Below, in pieces: positions 50,085-58,700 of a stretch of 64,000 nt of DNA. The translations under genes were made by a program, and so were the position numbers. How positions within the stretch are numbered: the stretch's first letter is position 1; each line of letters begins with the position of its first letter. The stretch is from positions 32,167 through 96,166 of the forward strand of contig JBBSFH010000012.1 in the NCBI GenBank assembly GCA_038238915.1. The letters are read 5' to 3'. The notes under the pieces were generated by a model that searched no databases, was not told where the DNA came from, and saw only the letters and a list, made by a program, of their open reading frames with translations. This stretch comes from JAVVHE01 sp038238915 (GTDB lineage: Bacteria > Pseudomonadota > Alphaproteobacteria > Sphingomonadales > Sphingomonadaceae).

Positions 50085-51317
50085 ATGACGGGTCCGCTCA
50101 CCTTTGACGCGCTAATTGTCGGTGCGAGCCACGCGGGCGCGCAGAGCGCGATCGCGCTCCGCCAGGCGGGCTTTACTGGAACGATCGGCATGATCGGCGA
50201 CGATCCCGAACCGCCATACGAGCGCCCGCCGCTGTCCAAGGACTATCTGGCGGGCGAAAAGCCGTTCGAGCGGCTGCTGATCCGACCGCGCAGCTTCTGG
50301 GACGAGCGCGGTGTTACGCTGCTGCTGGGGCGGCGGGTGGAGAGTGTCGATCCGGCGGCACGCACGGCGACCACCGCCGATGGGGAAACGATCGGGTACC
50401 GCGACTTGATCTGGGCGGCGGGCGGAGTGCCGCGCATGCTGACATGCGATGGCCATGATGTCGCGGGGGTGCACGCGATCCGCTCGCGCGCGGATGTCGA
50501 TCGGCTGCGCGCCGAGCTGGAGGGCCAGGACCACGTCGTCGTCATCGGCGGCGGTTACATCGGGCTGGAGGCGGCCGCCGTGCTGGCGAAGGCGGGCAAG
50601 CGGGTGACCGTGCTCGAGGCGCAGGATCGGGTGCTGGCGCGCGTCGCGGGCGAACCGCTGTCGCGTTTCTACGAGGCCGAACATCGCGCGCACGGCGTCG
50701 ATATTCGCGTTGGCGTGACCGTCGCTTGCCTCGAGGGTGCGCGCCGCGTGGAGGCGGTGCGGCTGGCCGACGGCGAGGCGTGTGCGGCGCGCGTGGTGAT
50801 CGTGGGGATCGGCATCGTGCCCTCGGTCGCGCCGCTGCTGGCTGCGGGCGCGGCGGGCGGCGACGGTGTGGACGTCGACGCGCAGTGCCGGACCTCGCTC
50901 GATCATATCTATGCGGTGGGAGACTGCGCGCGCCACGCCAATGCGTTCGCGGACGGCGCGCACCTGCGTCTGGAATCGGTGCAGAACGCGAACGATCAGG
51001 CGATCGTCGCCGCGAAGACGATCGCGGGGGAGGCCACCGCCTACTATGCGGTGCCGTGGTTCTGGTCAAACCAATATGATCTGAAGCTGCAGACGATCGG
51101 CCTGTCTCGCGGACATGACTCAACCGTGCTGCGCGGCGATCCGGGGGCGCGCAGCTTTTCGCTGGTGTATCTGCGGCGCGGCGCGGTGATCGCGCTCGAT
51201 TGCGTCAATGCGGTGCGGGATTACGTCCAGGGCCGTGCGCTGGTGGCGAGTGGCGCGATGGTGCCGCCCGAACGGCTGGCGGATGCGGGTGTGGCGCTGA
51301 AGGACATGATTGCCTGA
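50085..51317 (+). CDS. NAD(P)H-dependent ferredoxin/rubredoxin reductase
   Basis: A 410-residue flavoprotein of the putidaredoxin/rhodocoxin reductase type. FAD motif at the N-terminus (ALIVGASHAGAQSAIALRQAGFTG), EPPYERPPLSKDYLAGE, a second NAD(P) motif (VVIGGGYIGLEAAAVLAKAGKRVTVLEAQDRVLARVAG) and IYAVGDCARHAN. The C-terminal PWFWSNQYDLKLQTIGLS is the reductase dimer/ferredoxin-facing domain. It normally feeds a 2Fe-2S ferredoxin and a P450 or dioxygenase; neither is adjacent, so the partner must be encoded elsewhere. Confidence 0.92.
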   Translation: MTGPLTFDALIVGASHAGAQSAIALRQAGFTGTIGMIGDDPEPPYERPPLSKDYLAGEKPFERLLIRPRSFWDERGVTLLLGRRVESVDPAARTATTADGETIGYRDLIWAAGGVPRMLTCDGHDVAGVHAIRSRADVDRLRAELEGQDHVVVIGGGYIGLEAAAVLAKAGKRVTVLEAQDRVLARVAGEPLSRFYEAEHRAHGVDIRVGVTVACLEGARRVEAVRLADGEACAARVVIVGIGIVPSVAPLLAAGAAGGDGVDVDAQCRTSLDHIYAVGDCARHANAFADGAHLRLESVQNANDQAIVAAKTIAGEATAYYAVPWFWSNQYDLKLQTIGLSRGHDSTVLRGDPGARSFSLVYLRRGAVIALDCVNAVRDYVQGRALVASGAMVPPERLADAGVALKDMIA

Positions 51318-51376
51318 ACTTTACCGGCGGCCCTTTTCCGGAGTGTTCGCGTGGTTCGGGGAAAACGCGCCGTTCC

Positions 51377-51502
51377 TCAATTGATCACGCGTGCGGCAGT
51401 GCCTACCGCCTTGGCCGTCGCGCGCACAGGCACGGTGACCAGCTTGGTGGCGACGCAGCCGCCGATCAACGCGGCGGCGGCGGCGAGCAACAGGATACGC
51501 AT
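51377..51502 (-). CDS. Very small lipoprotein
   Basis: A 41-residue protein: signal peptide MRILLLAAAAALIGGC with a clear lipobox (LIGGC), then a basic amphipathic tail ATKLVTVPVRATAKAVGTAARVIN. Processing would leave a roughly 26-residue lipidated peptide at a membrane. A common family of 40-100-residue lipoproteins in alphaproteobacteria begins this way (NF038104-like), most members being longer. The ATG at 51502 gives the lipobox; a purine-rich GGAGAC precedes it. Confidence 0.65.
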   Translation of the reverse strand: MRILLLAAAAALIGGCVATKLVTVPVRATAKAVGTAARVIN

Positions 51503-51673
51503 CGGGTGTCTCCATCGTGGTCCCGGCCCGCTAGCATGCGGGGGCGGCGCAACCCACCGGAGATTCTTGGTGTCCCTCGGCAGAGAGCCGACAACGGTCG
51601 CTCCCCCCGGCATTGTGGACATGGGCGGACGTGTCTCTTAGCTTTCCACGATTGACCTTTGGGGGCCTTCGAT

Positions 51674-53755
51674 ATGGGATTTTTGCGTGCGCTGGCGCTT
51701 GGAACGGTTCTGATGGCGACCGCCGCCGCTGCGGACGATCCCTATCTCTGGCTGGAGCAGGTTTCCTCGCGCCGTTCGCTCGAATGGGTGGAGGCGGAAA
51801 ACGCCCGCACCCTCGCGGCGTTCGAGAAGGATCCGCGCTATGGTGGCCTGTTCGCCGATGCGCTGCGGATCGCCGAGGCGACCGATCGCATCCCCACCCC
51901 CGATCTCGTTGGCGGCGATGTGCGCAATTTCTGGCAGGACGCAGCCCACGTGCGTGGCCTTTGGCGGACGACCACGCTCGCCGACTATTCGAACGCCGCA
52001 CCTGCGTGGCGAACGCTGCTCGATCTGGACGCGCTCTCGGCGGCGGAGCACGCGAACTGGGTGTGGCACGGCGCGACATGTGAACCTGCCGAAGAACACC
52101 TCTGCCTGTTGGCGCTGTCCGATGGCGGCGAGGATGCGGACACGCTGCGCGAGTTCGATACCGGACGCGGAGCCTTCGTCGAGGGCGGGTTTGACTTGTC
52201 GAGGAGCAAGCAGCAGGCGGCGTGGGAGTCCCCGCAAAGCCTGCTCGTCGCGCGCGACTGGGGTCCGGGCACGATGACGGCCTCGGGCTATGCGTTCGTC
52301 GTCAAGCGGCTGAAGCGTGGCCAGCACCTCGACCAGGCGACCGAGATTTTCCGCGGCCAGCCGAGCGATGTCGCCGTCCAGCCGTTCGCGGTCATGGACG
52401 GCGCTGGCACCCGAATGGTGGGCTTCGATCGCGGCATCAGCTTTTTCGAGACCGAACATTATCTGCTCACACCGGGCGGGCCGGTGAAGATCGCCGCGCC
52501 GCTCAAATCCAGCATCGCGGGTCTGCTCGGCGGCAAACTCATCATGCAACTCGCGCAGGACTGGACCATCGACGGCGGCGCGCCGATCGCTGCGGGATCG
52601 ATCGTCGCGATCGACGCGGCGGAGGCCGCGAGCGGACGGTCGCTCACTCCGCAAGTCCTGTTCACGCCCACTGCGCGCCAATCGGTGGACGAGGTGACGG
52701 TCACGCGCACGGCGGTTCTGGCGGCGATCTACGACAATGTGCGCGGGCGCGCGATGCGCTTCACCCCGCAGGCCGATGGCTGGCACGCGAGCCGCATCGA
52801 TCTGCCCGACAACGCGTCGGTAGCGATCCTCTCGACCGATCGCCGGAGCGACACGGCGTTTATCCGCAGCGCGAACTACCTCACCCCCACCACTGTCTGG
52901 CGCGCGGACGGTGCCGCCGCCAAGGCGACGCGCATCAAGGCGCTCGCGCCGCGCTTCGACTCGGCGGGGCTGGTGACCGAACAGTTCGAGGCGACATCGA
53001 AGGATGGAACGAAAATTCCCTATTTCGTCACGCATCGCAAAGACGTGAAGCTCGACGGATCGACGCCGACGATCCTGACGGCGTACGGTGGGTTTCAGGT
53101 CTCGATTACGCCGAACTATGCTGCAGTCTACGGCAAGCTCTGGATGGAGCGCGGCGGCGCGTTCGCGGTCGCCAACATCCGGGGCGGCGGCGAATTCGGC
53201 CCCGCATGGCACGAAGCGGCGCTCAAGACCAACCGGCAGCGAACCTACGATGATTTCGCAGCGGTGGGCGAGGATCTGATCGCGCGGCGCATCACGAGCG
53301 CACGGCGGCTCGGCATCACCGGTGGCTCGAATGGCGGGCTGCTGATGGGGGTCGAGATGATCCAGCGACCCGATCTCTGGCACGCGGTCAACATCGATGT
53401 GCCGCTGCTCGACATGATCCGCATCGGCCAGATCGCGGCGGGCGCTTCGTGGGCGGGCGAATATGGCGATGTCGCCGATCCACAGGTGCGCGCCTTCTGG
53501 GATCGCACGTCACCCTATCAGGCATTGCGGCGCGATGGTCGCTATCCCGAACCCTATATCTTCACGACGACCAAGGACGATCGCGTCGGCCCGGTGCACG
53601 CGCGCAAGTTCGCCGCGCGGATGAAGGAATATGGCCTGCCCTATTATTTCTACGAGAACACCGAAGGTGGCCACAGCGAAGGCGCGAACCTGAAGCAGAG
53701 TGCACGGACCGAGGCGCTGCGCATCGTGTATTTCACGCGCAAGCTGATGGATTGA
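51674..53755 (+). CDS. Prolyl oligopeptidase family S9 serine peptidase
   Basis: A 693-residue exported peptidase. A signal peptide (FLRALALGTVLMATAAAA) precedes DDPYLWLEQVSSRRSLEWVEAEN, the N-terminal beta-propeller entry typical of prolyl oligopeptidases. The C-terminal hydrolase domain has TAYGGFQVSITPNYAAVYGKLW, ANIRGGGEFGPAWHEA, nucleophile in GITGGSNGGLLMGV, Asp in TTKDDRVGPVHA and His in ENTEGGHSEGANL. It cleaves short peptides after proline. Start 51674 preferred over the TTG 51659. Confidence 0.93.
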   Translation: MGFLRALALGTVLMATAAAADDPYLWLEQVSSRRSLEWVEAENARTLAAFEKDPRYGGLFADALRIAEATDRIPTPDLVGGDVRNFWQDAAHVRGLWRTTTLADYSNAAPAWRTLLDLDALSAAEHANWVWHGATCEPAEEHLCLLALSDGGEDADTLREFDTGRGAFVEGGFDLSRSKQQAAWESPQSLLVARDWGPGTMTASGYAFVVKRLKRGQHLDQATEIFRGQPSDVAVQPFAVMDGAGTRMVGFDRGISFFETEHYLLTPGGPVKIAAPLKSSIAGLLGGKLIMQLAQDWTIDGGAPIAAGSIVAIDAAEAASGRSLTPQVLFTPTARQSVDEVTVTRTAVLAAIYDNVRGRAMRFTPQADGWHASRIDLPDNASVAILSTDRRSDTAFIRSANYLTPTTVWRADGAAAKATRIKALAPRFDSAGLVTEQFEATSKDGTKIPYFVTHRKDVKLDGSTPTILTAYGGFQVSITPNYAAVYGKLWMERGGAFAVANIRGGGEFGPAWHEAALKTNRQRTYDDFAAVGEDLIARRITSARRLGITGGSNGGLLMGVEMIQRPDLWHAVNIDVPLLDMIRIGQIAAGASWAGEYGDVADPQVRAFWDRTSPYQALRRDGRYPEPYIFTTTKDDRVGPVHARKFAARMKEYGLPYYFYENTEGGHSEGANLKQSARTEALRIVYFTRKLMD

Positions 53756-53942
53756 GCGATCGATAGCCGGACCCGCTGCCGATCGCCCGTGCGTCTACGT
53801 ATTTCCCGAAGCTGATCGTGAAGGCGGACGCGGTGTAGTTGGAGCGCTCAGGTCTGCCACGAGCCCGACCGGTTCTTCGGCCGACCGTTTGCGAACATGG
53901 CGGTCAGGTCGCAGCCAGAGCGCACGCACAAGGAACAATCCT

Positions 53943-54665
53943 ATGGTGAATACGATCCTGCAGCCTGATGCCCGCGCGCTCGCGGACGAGCGCGTTGCCG
54001 AACCGATCGTCCATCACCTGCCGCATGGCTTTTCGGACCGGTTCGCGCTCGGCTTTACCAAGTTGCTGCGCTTCAGCGCGGATACCTTCTTTGCAAAGCG
54101 TTACGGCCACCGCGCGATCGTGCTCGAAACCGTGGCGGCGGTGCCCGGCATGGTGGGCGCGATGTTCACGCACCTGAAGTGCCTGCGATGGATGCGCGGC
54201 GATCAGGGCTGGATTCGCACGCTGATGGAGGAAGCGGAGAACGAGCGGATGCATCTGATGACGTTCATCGAGATCGCCAGGCCGACGATGTTCGAGCGCA
54301 CCGTGATCCTGCTTGTTCAAGCCGTGTTCCTGATCGGCTTCTCGATCCTGTATCTCTTGTCGCCGCGCACCGCGCACCGCGTGGTGGGCTATTTTGAAGA
54401 AGAGGCCGTCACCAGCTACACGCTTTATCTCGAGGAGATCGACGAGGGTCGATCGCCGAACGTGCCCGCGCCCGCGATCGCCCGACATTACTGGCAGATG
54501 CCCGACGATGCCACGCTGCGCGACGTCGTGCTCATCGTCCGGGACGACGAAGCGCACCACCGCGACGTCAACCACGGCTTCGCAAGCACACTGGGCGGGA
54601 CGGCAGACATAGGCCTGATCGCGCCGTATCCGCGCCACGCAACCGATCTGGCGGTGCCGGCCTGA
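53943..54665 (+). CDS. Alternative ubiquinol oxidase (AOX)
   Basis: A 240-residue di-iron quinol oxidase that reduces O2 to water without pumping protons and is insensitive to cyanide. The metal ligands sit at E62 (VLETVAAVPGM), E101 and H104 (NERMHLM), E153 (FEEEAVTSYT) and E203/H206 (RDDEAHHRDVNH). Two amphipathic helices on a four-helix bundle bind the membrane face. AOX is typical of mitochondria but also occurs in some alphaproteobacteria, including sphingomonads (Novosphingobium). The start at 53943 follows AAGGAAC. Neighbours (prolyl oligopeptidase, sdhB on the other strand) are unrelated except that sdhB also feeds the quinone pool. Confidence 0.93.
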   Translation: MVNTILQPDARALADERVAEPIVHHLPHGFSDRFALGFTKLLRFSADTFFAKRYGHRAIVLETVAAVPGMVGAMFTHLKCLRWMRGDQGWIRTLMEEAENERMHLMTFIEIARPTMFERTVILLVQAVFLIGFSILYLLSPRTAHRVVGYFEEEAVTSYTLYLEEIDEGRSPNVPAPAIARHYWQMPDDATLRDVVLIVRDDEAHHRDVNHGFASTLGGTADIGLIAPYPRHATDLAVPA

Positions 54666-54703
54666 CGATCGAAGGGGTCTGTTCATCGTCGCTGAAACCG
54701 CAC

Positions 54704-54724
54704 GCTGACGCTGAGCCCGTCAGC
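54704..54724. terminator. Hairpin between convergent AOX and sdhB
   Basis: A 7-bp stem GCTGACG / CGTCAGC with a 7-base loop lies 38 bases after the AOX stop and 12 bases from the sdhB stop. No T run; a modest bidirectional terminator at best. Confidence 0.35.
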
Positions 54725-54735
54725 GAAGACTGTGG

Positions 54736-55521
54736 CTAAAACACCCGCTCCACCATCATCTTCTTGATCTCCGCGATCGCTTTCGCCGGGTTCAACCCCT
54801 TGGGGCAAACATTGGCGCAGTTCATGATCGTGTGACAGCGGTACAGGCGGAACGGGTCTTCCAGATTGTCGAGCCGCTCGCCCGCCATCTCGTCGCGGCT
54901 GTCCGCCAGCCAGCGGTAGGCCTGCAGCAGGATCGCGGGCCCGAGGAACTTGTCGCTGTTCCACCAGTAGCTCGGGCAGCCGGTCGAGCAGCAGGCGCAC
55001 AGGATGCACTCGTACAGCCCATCCAGCTTCTCGCGCTGTTCCACCGTCTGCTTGCGCTCGGCCATGTTGGGGGCGGGCGTGACGGTCTGCAGCCATGGCT
55101 TGATCGACGCGTATTGCGCGTAGAAGTGCGTCATGTCCGGCACGAGGTCCTTGACCACCTCCATGTGCGGCAACGGCGTGATCCGCACATCGCCCTTCAC
55201 ATCCTCGATCGCGGTGGTGCAGGCGAGCGCGTTGGTGCCATCGATATTCATCGAGCACGAACCGCAGATGCCCTCGCGGCATGAGCGGCGGAAGGTCAGC
55301 GTGGGATCCTGCGTCGATTTGATCTTGATCAGCGCGTCGAGCACCATCGGACCGGTGGTATCGAGATCGACCTCGAACACGTCCATGCGCGGATTTTCGT
55401 TGGTCTCGGCGTCCCAGCGATAGACGCTGAAACGCTTGACGCGCTTGGTCCCCGGCGCGGCCTTGTGGACGCGCGGGCGACCCGACACGCGGCTGTGTTT
55501 GTTGAGGCTGAATTCGGCCAC
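54736..55521 (-). CDS. sdhB: Succinate dehydrogenase iron-sulfur subunit
   Basis: A 261-residue subunit of respiratory complex II linking FAD in SdhA to ubiquinone. The [2Fe-2S] site is SCREGICGSCSMNIDGTNALAC; ECILCACCSTGCPSYWW and CHTIMNCANVCPKGLNP hold the [4Fe-4S] and [3Fe-4S] clusters. The start is GTG at 55521, 6 bases after a perfect AAGGAG; the Met encoded by that Shine-Dalgarno region (55539) is rejected. sdhA, sdhC and sdhD are not adjacent; the upstream gene is an unrelated peptidase, so sdhB is separate here. Confidence 0.96.
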   Translation of the reverse strand: MAEFSLNKHSRVSGRPRVHKAAPGTKRVKRFSVYRWDAETNENPRMDVFEVDLDTTGPMVLDALIKIKSTQDPTLTFRRSCREGICGSCSMNIDGTNALACTTAIEDVKGDVRITPLPHMEVVKDLVPDMTHFYAQYASIKPWLQTVTPAPNMAERKQTVEQREKLDGLYECILCACCSTGCPSYWWNSDKFLGPAILLQAYRWLADSRDEMAGERLDNLEDPFRLYRCHTIMNCANVCPKGLNPAKAIAEIKKMMVERVF

Positions 55522-55588
55522 GGATGTCTCCTTGCGCATTGGATTAGTCGCGTGCGCCGCGACGCGCCAGAGCGCGAAACCGCGCGGA

Positions 55589-56398
55589 TCAGATCGGTTC
55601 GCCCGTCCACTCCCAATGCCACGGCTCGAACGCGTAGTTGACGAACCCGAAGCGCCGCGCGTTCGCTGCGAGCCAGCCGAAGGCGGGACTGAGCGCGGCG
55701 GCGCGGCGGTTGGCGTAAGCGCTCGAATCGATGGGCACGCCGGGCAGTTCGGCGAGGAACACGTCGAGCGCGAGGCCGGTGCGGTGCGCCGAACACCGGG
55801 CGCGACGCCGACCATCGCAGTTCTGCTGGATAACGCAGCGCGCCGCATCATAGTCCGGACTGCGATAGCCCGAGAAAATGCGCAGCGCGCGTGCATCGGC
55901 ACTAGGCACGCCATCGGCGCGCGCGGCCGTCATCAGCGCGCGCCATGCCGCGAGCGCGCCCGAGCGCAGCGCAATCACGCGGCCATAGCTCTCGCCGCCG
56001 CGCGTGGCGGAGAGGTGCTCGGGTGTCGGCGGATCGGGGCAGTACACGCGGCTCACCGTCGTAAAAGGCCGGGCCGCCTGCCAGCGCGCATACATCGCGG
56101 CAAACGCGTCGGGCGTGAAGCGCCCAGTGGCGGGTCGATGCCGGGCGGACTGCCAGCGCGCGAGCCGATCGGCGAACATCGGGCTATCGGGCGGGCACGC
56201 GGTATCGATCTCGGCAGCGACCAGCGGCACATAGATGCGCCAGCCGATTTCGGCTGCCCCGAAGGGCTGGAATGCGAGCGTATCGAGCGATACCGCATTC
56301 GCGCTGGCCGCGTCGGCAGACCCCGAAGCGCAGTCGGCGGCGGCCCACGCCCCCGTCGACGAAAGCGCGACAAGCAGGCAGGCAAAGGCCAGAAGCAC
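55589..56398 (-). CDS. D-alanyl-D-alanine carboxypeptidase-like (M15B/VanY) exported protein
   Basis: About 269 residues. A signal peptide (LLAFACLLVALSSTGAWA) follows a proposed GTG start at 56398; no ATG precedes the signal peptide in this frame nearer than 56473, which lies within the divergent L,D-transpeptidase gene. The C-terminal half has the M15 zinc signature: IFSGYRSPDYD, CSAHRTGLALDVFL (His, Asp ligands) and YAFEPWHWEWTG (third His). The N-terminal half (residues 30-130) is Trp/Arg-rich and unassigned. Such enzymes trim the terminal D-Ala of peptidoglycan; divergence from an L,D-transpeptidase fits joint action on cell wall stems. Confidence 0.78.
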   Translation of the reverse strand: MLLAFACLLVALSSTGAWAAADCASGSADAASANAVSLDTLAFQPFGAAEIGWRIYVPLVAAEIDTACPPDSPMFADRLARWQSARHRPATGRFTPDAFAAMYARWQAARPFTTVSRVYCPDPPTPEHLSATRGGESYGRVIALRSGALAAWRALMTAARADGVPSADARALRIFSGYRSPDYDAARCVIQQNCDGRRRARCSAHRTGLALDVFLAELPGVPIDSSAYANRRAAALSPAFGWLAANARRFGFVNYAFEPWHWEWTGEPI

Positions 56399-56459
56399 GG
56401 CTTCGCGGAACGATCGCTGGGCGCGCGCGCTTTCATGCGCACAGCCAAAGGCGAAATCG

Positions 56460-57488
56460 ATGAAAAACTGCATGTTCGGCGCTGCTCTCGCGCTGGGATG
56501 GACCAGCGCGGCTTTGGCGCTTCCTACGCCTGCCGCCAAGCCCGTGGCCCCCGCTCCGGCACCCTCGCCAGCCGCTTCCACAACTGAGGTTCCCGTGACC
56601 GTGGCTGCCGCTCCTGCCGCCACCCAACCGATTAAGCTGCCCGCCACGCTCACACTGGCGCGCCAGAAACTGTTGCGCGCGCAGGTCGCGCTCGACCGCG
56701 CGGGGTTTTCGCCGGGCGTGATCGATGCCCGCGATGGGTCCAACTACCAGAATGCGCTCGCTGCCTGGCGCGCCGCTCACGGCGGGGCGGGCCCGGTGCC
56801 TGCGGACGCGCCGCTGCCACTCGTGCGCTATTCCATTGCGGCTGACGATGTGGCGGGACCGTTCGCGCCGGTGCCGAAGGACTTGGCCGAAATGGCCAAG
56901 CTGGAGACGGTCGGCTTCACGAGCCCGCGCGAGGCGCTGGCGCAACGCTTCCACGCGGACGAAGCACTGCTGAAGGAGCTGAACCCGCATGCCGATTTCG
57001 GCATGGCAGGAGCCGAGATCATCGTCCCTGATGTCGCGGTCACCAAGATCGCGGCGAAGGTTGGCAAGATCGAGATCGACAAGACACACCAGCAGCTCCG
57101 CGCCTTCGGCAAGGATGGCGCGCTGCTTGCGGTCTTCCCCGCCACGGTGGGCAGCACCGAGCGGCCCGCCCCCTCGGGCAGCTTCACCGTGATCACGTGG
57201 GCACCGCACGCGACCTACACCTACGATCCCAAGCGGCTCAGCTTCGGCAAGAAGGAACAGGGCAAGCTGACGATTCCGGCCGGGCCGAACAATCCTGTTG
57301 GCGGCATGTGGATTTCGCTCAGCATCCCGACCTACGGCATCCACGGCACGCCCGAGCCGACGCTGGTCGGCAAGCGCGCCAGTCACGGCTGCGTGCGCCT
57401 GACCAACTGGGACGCCGCCGCGCTCGGCGCTGCGGTGGAGCATGGGACCAGGGTGGTCTTCATGGGGACCGAGCGGCGCAAGGGCTGA
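56460..57488 (+). CDS. L,D-transpeptidase (YkuD/ErfK family)
   Basis: A 342-residue exported enzyme that makes 3-3 peptidoglycan cross-links or anchors proteins. Signal peptide (FGAALALGWTSAALAL), a Pro/Ala-rich linker, a peptidoglycan-binding helical repeat (AQVALDRAGFSPGVIDARDGSNYQNALAAW), a LysM-like part and the YkuD domain with IDKTHQQLRAFGKDGALLAVFPATVGS, GIHGTPEP and the catalytic SHGCVRLTNWDA (Cys nucleophile). ATG 56460 starts the signal peptide. It is divergent from the VanY-like gene. Confidence 0.92.
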   Translation: MKNCMFGAALALGWTSAALALPTPAAKPVAPAPAPSPAASTTEVPVTVAAAPAATQPIKLPATLTLARQKLLRAQVALDRAGFSPGVIDARDGSNYQNALAAWRAAHGGAGPVPADAPLPLVRYSIAADDVAGPFAPVPKDLAEMAKLETVGFTSPREALAQRFHADEALLKELNPHADFGMAGAEIIVPDVAVTKIAAKVGKIEIDKTHQQLRAFGKDGALLAVFPATVGSTERPAPSGSFTVITWAPHATYTYDPKRLSFGKKEQGKLTIPAGPNNPVGGMWISLSIPTYGIHGTPEPTLVGKRASHGCVRLTNWDAAALGAAVEHGTRVVFMGTERRKG

Positions 57489-57515
57489 TCGCCCCCTCGC
57501 GCCGCCGGTTCGGCC

Positions 57516-58610
57516 TCAGGCAGCCTTGGCGTGCTCGAGGAACGGATAATCGGTGTAGCCGTGCGCGCCGCCGCCGTAATACGTCGCCTGATCGCCCACA
57601 TTCAGCGCGGCACCGGTGCGTAGTCTATCGACCAGATCGGGATTGGCGATAAACGGGCGACCGAAGGCAACCGCATCGGTTTGGCCCGCCTCGACCCGCG
57701 CTTCTGCCAGCGCACCGTTGTAGCCGTTGTTCGCAACATACGCGCCATGGAAGCGCGCGCGGTACGCCGCAATTTCCGCATCAGGCGCGCGGCCGGCTCC
57801 GGTATCGCCCTCGATCATGTGCAGATAGGCGAGGCCGAAGCGATCGATTGCGTCGATCGCGGCGTTGAAAGTGGCGACCGGATCGCTGTCGGCGATGTCT
57901 CCGAACTTGGTCCAGGGCGAGAGACGGATGCCGACGCGGTTTGCGGGCCATACTGCGGTCAGCGCTTCGAGCACTTCGACGATCAGACGGACGCGGTTCT
58001 CGATCGATCCGCCATATTGGTCGGTCCGATGGTTCGTCGCATCGCACAAGAATTGCTGGAGCAGATAGCCGTTGGCGGCGTGCAACTCGATCCCATCGAA
58101 CCCGGCCGCTTTGGCGTTGATGGCAGCCTTGCGGTAATCCTCGATCAGGCGCGGGATCTCATGTGTTTCGAGCGCGCGTGGCTCGGACACATCGACGAAG
58201 CTCTGCGGCTCCTCGATGAAAGTCTTGGCGTTCGCGCGGATCGCCGAGGGCGCAACCGGTGCGGCCCCGCCCGGCTGGAGCGAAGTGTGGCTGATGCGGC
58301 CGACATGCCAGAGCTGGAGCACGATGCGCCCGCCATGTGCATGGACGGCCTGGACGACCTGCTTCCATCCCGCGACCTGCGCGTCCGAATAGATGCCTGG
58401 CGTGAAGGCGTAACCCTTGCCTTCCGGGCTGATCTGAGTGGCTTCGGCGATGAGCAGGCCTGCGGTGGCGCGCTGCGCGTAATATTCCGCGTTGAGCGCG
58501 TGCGGCGCATCGGTGCCGGGTGTGGCGCGATCGCGCGTGAGAGGTGCCATGACGATACGGTTGGCGAGGTGCAGATCGCCGAGCTGTATTGGATCGAAAA
58601 GGGTCGGCAT
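57516..58610 (-). CDS. Old yellow enzyme-type alkene reductase
   Basis: A 364-residue FMN oxidoreductase that uses NADPH to reduce activated C=C bonds, nitrate esters or quinones (NemA/OYE type). LFDPIQLGDLHLANRIVMAPLTRDRA begins the TIM barrel; LQLWHVGRISH and HAANGYLLQQFLCDATNHRTDQYGGSIENRVR hold the substrate His/Asn and Tyr; VAFGRPFIANPDLVDRL binds the FMN phosphate near the end. Start 58610 (MPTLFDP) is canonical. It is a separate transcription unit between the LD-transpeptidase and gcvP. Confidence 0.93.
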   Translation of the reverse strand: MPTLFDPIQLGDLHLANRIVMAPLTRDRATPGTDAPHALNAEYYAQRATAGLLIAEATQISPEGKGYAFTPGIYSDAQVAGWKQVVQAVHAHGGRIVLQLWHVGRISHTSLQPGGAAPVAPSAIRANAKTFIEEPQSFVDVSEPRALETHEIPRLIEDYRKAAINAKAAGFDGIELHAANGYLLQQFLCDATNHRTDQYGGSIENRVRLIVEVLEALTAVWPANRVGIRLSPWTKFGDIADSDPVATFNAAIDAIDRFGLAYLHMIEGDTGAGRAPDAEIAAYRARFHGAYVANNGYNGALAEARVEAGQTDAVAFGRPFIANPDLVDRLRTGAALNVGDQATYYGGGAHGYTDYPFLEHAKAA

Positions 58611-58700
58611 TGGGTGAGGCGCTCCGGTTGGTACGCAGGGCAAGTGGCGTAAGGTTACGGAATTTCAACCCGCCAGGCACGCCGGTGCTTCAACCGCAGC

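Noticed and set aside
53740..53870. Minus-strand frame with SNYTASAFTISFGKYVDARAIGSGSGYRS, like an outer membrane strand
   Set aside because: It is short, overlaps the end of the prolyl oligopeptidase gene, lacks a start and is in shifted frames upstream. It could be a decayed fragment but cannot be supported.
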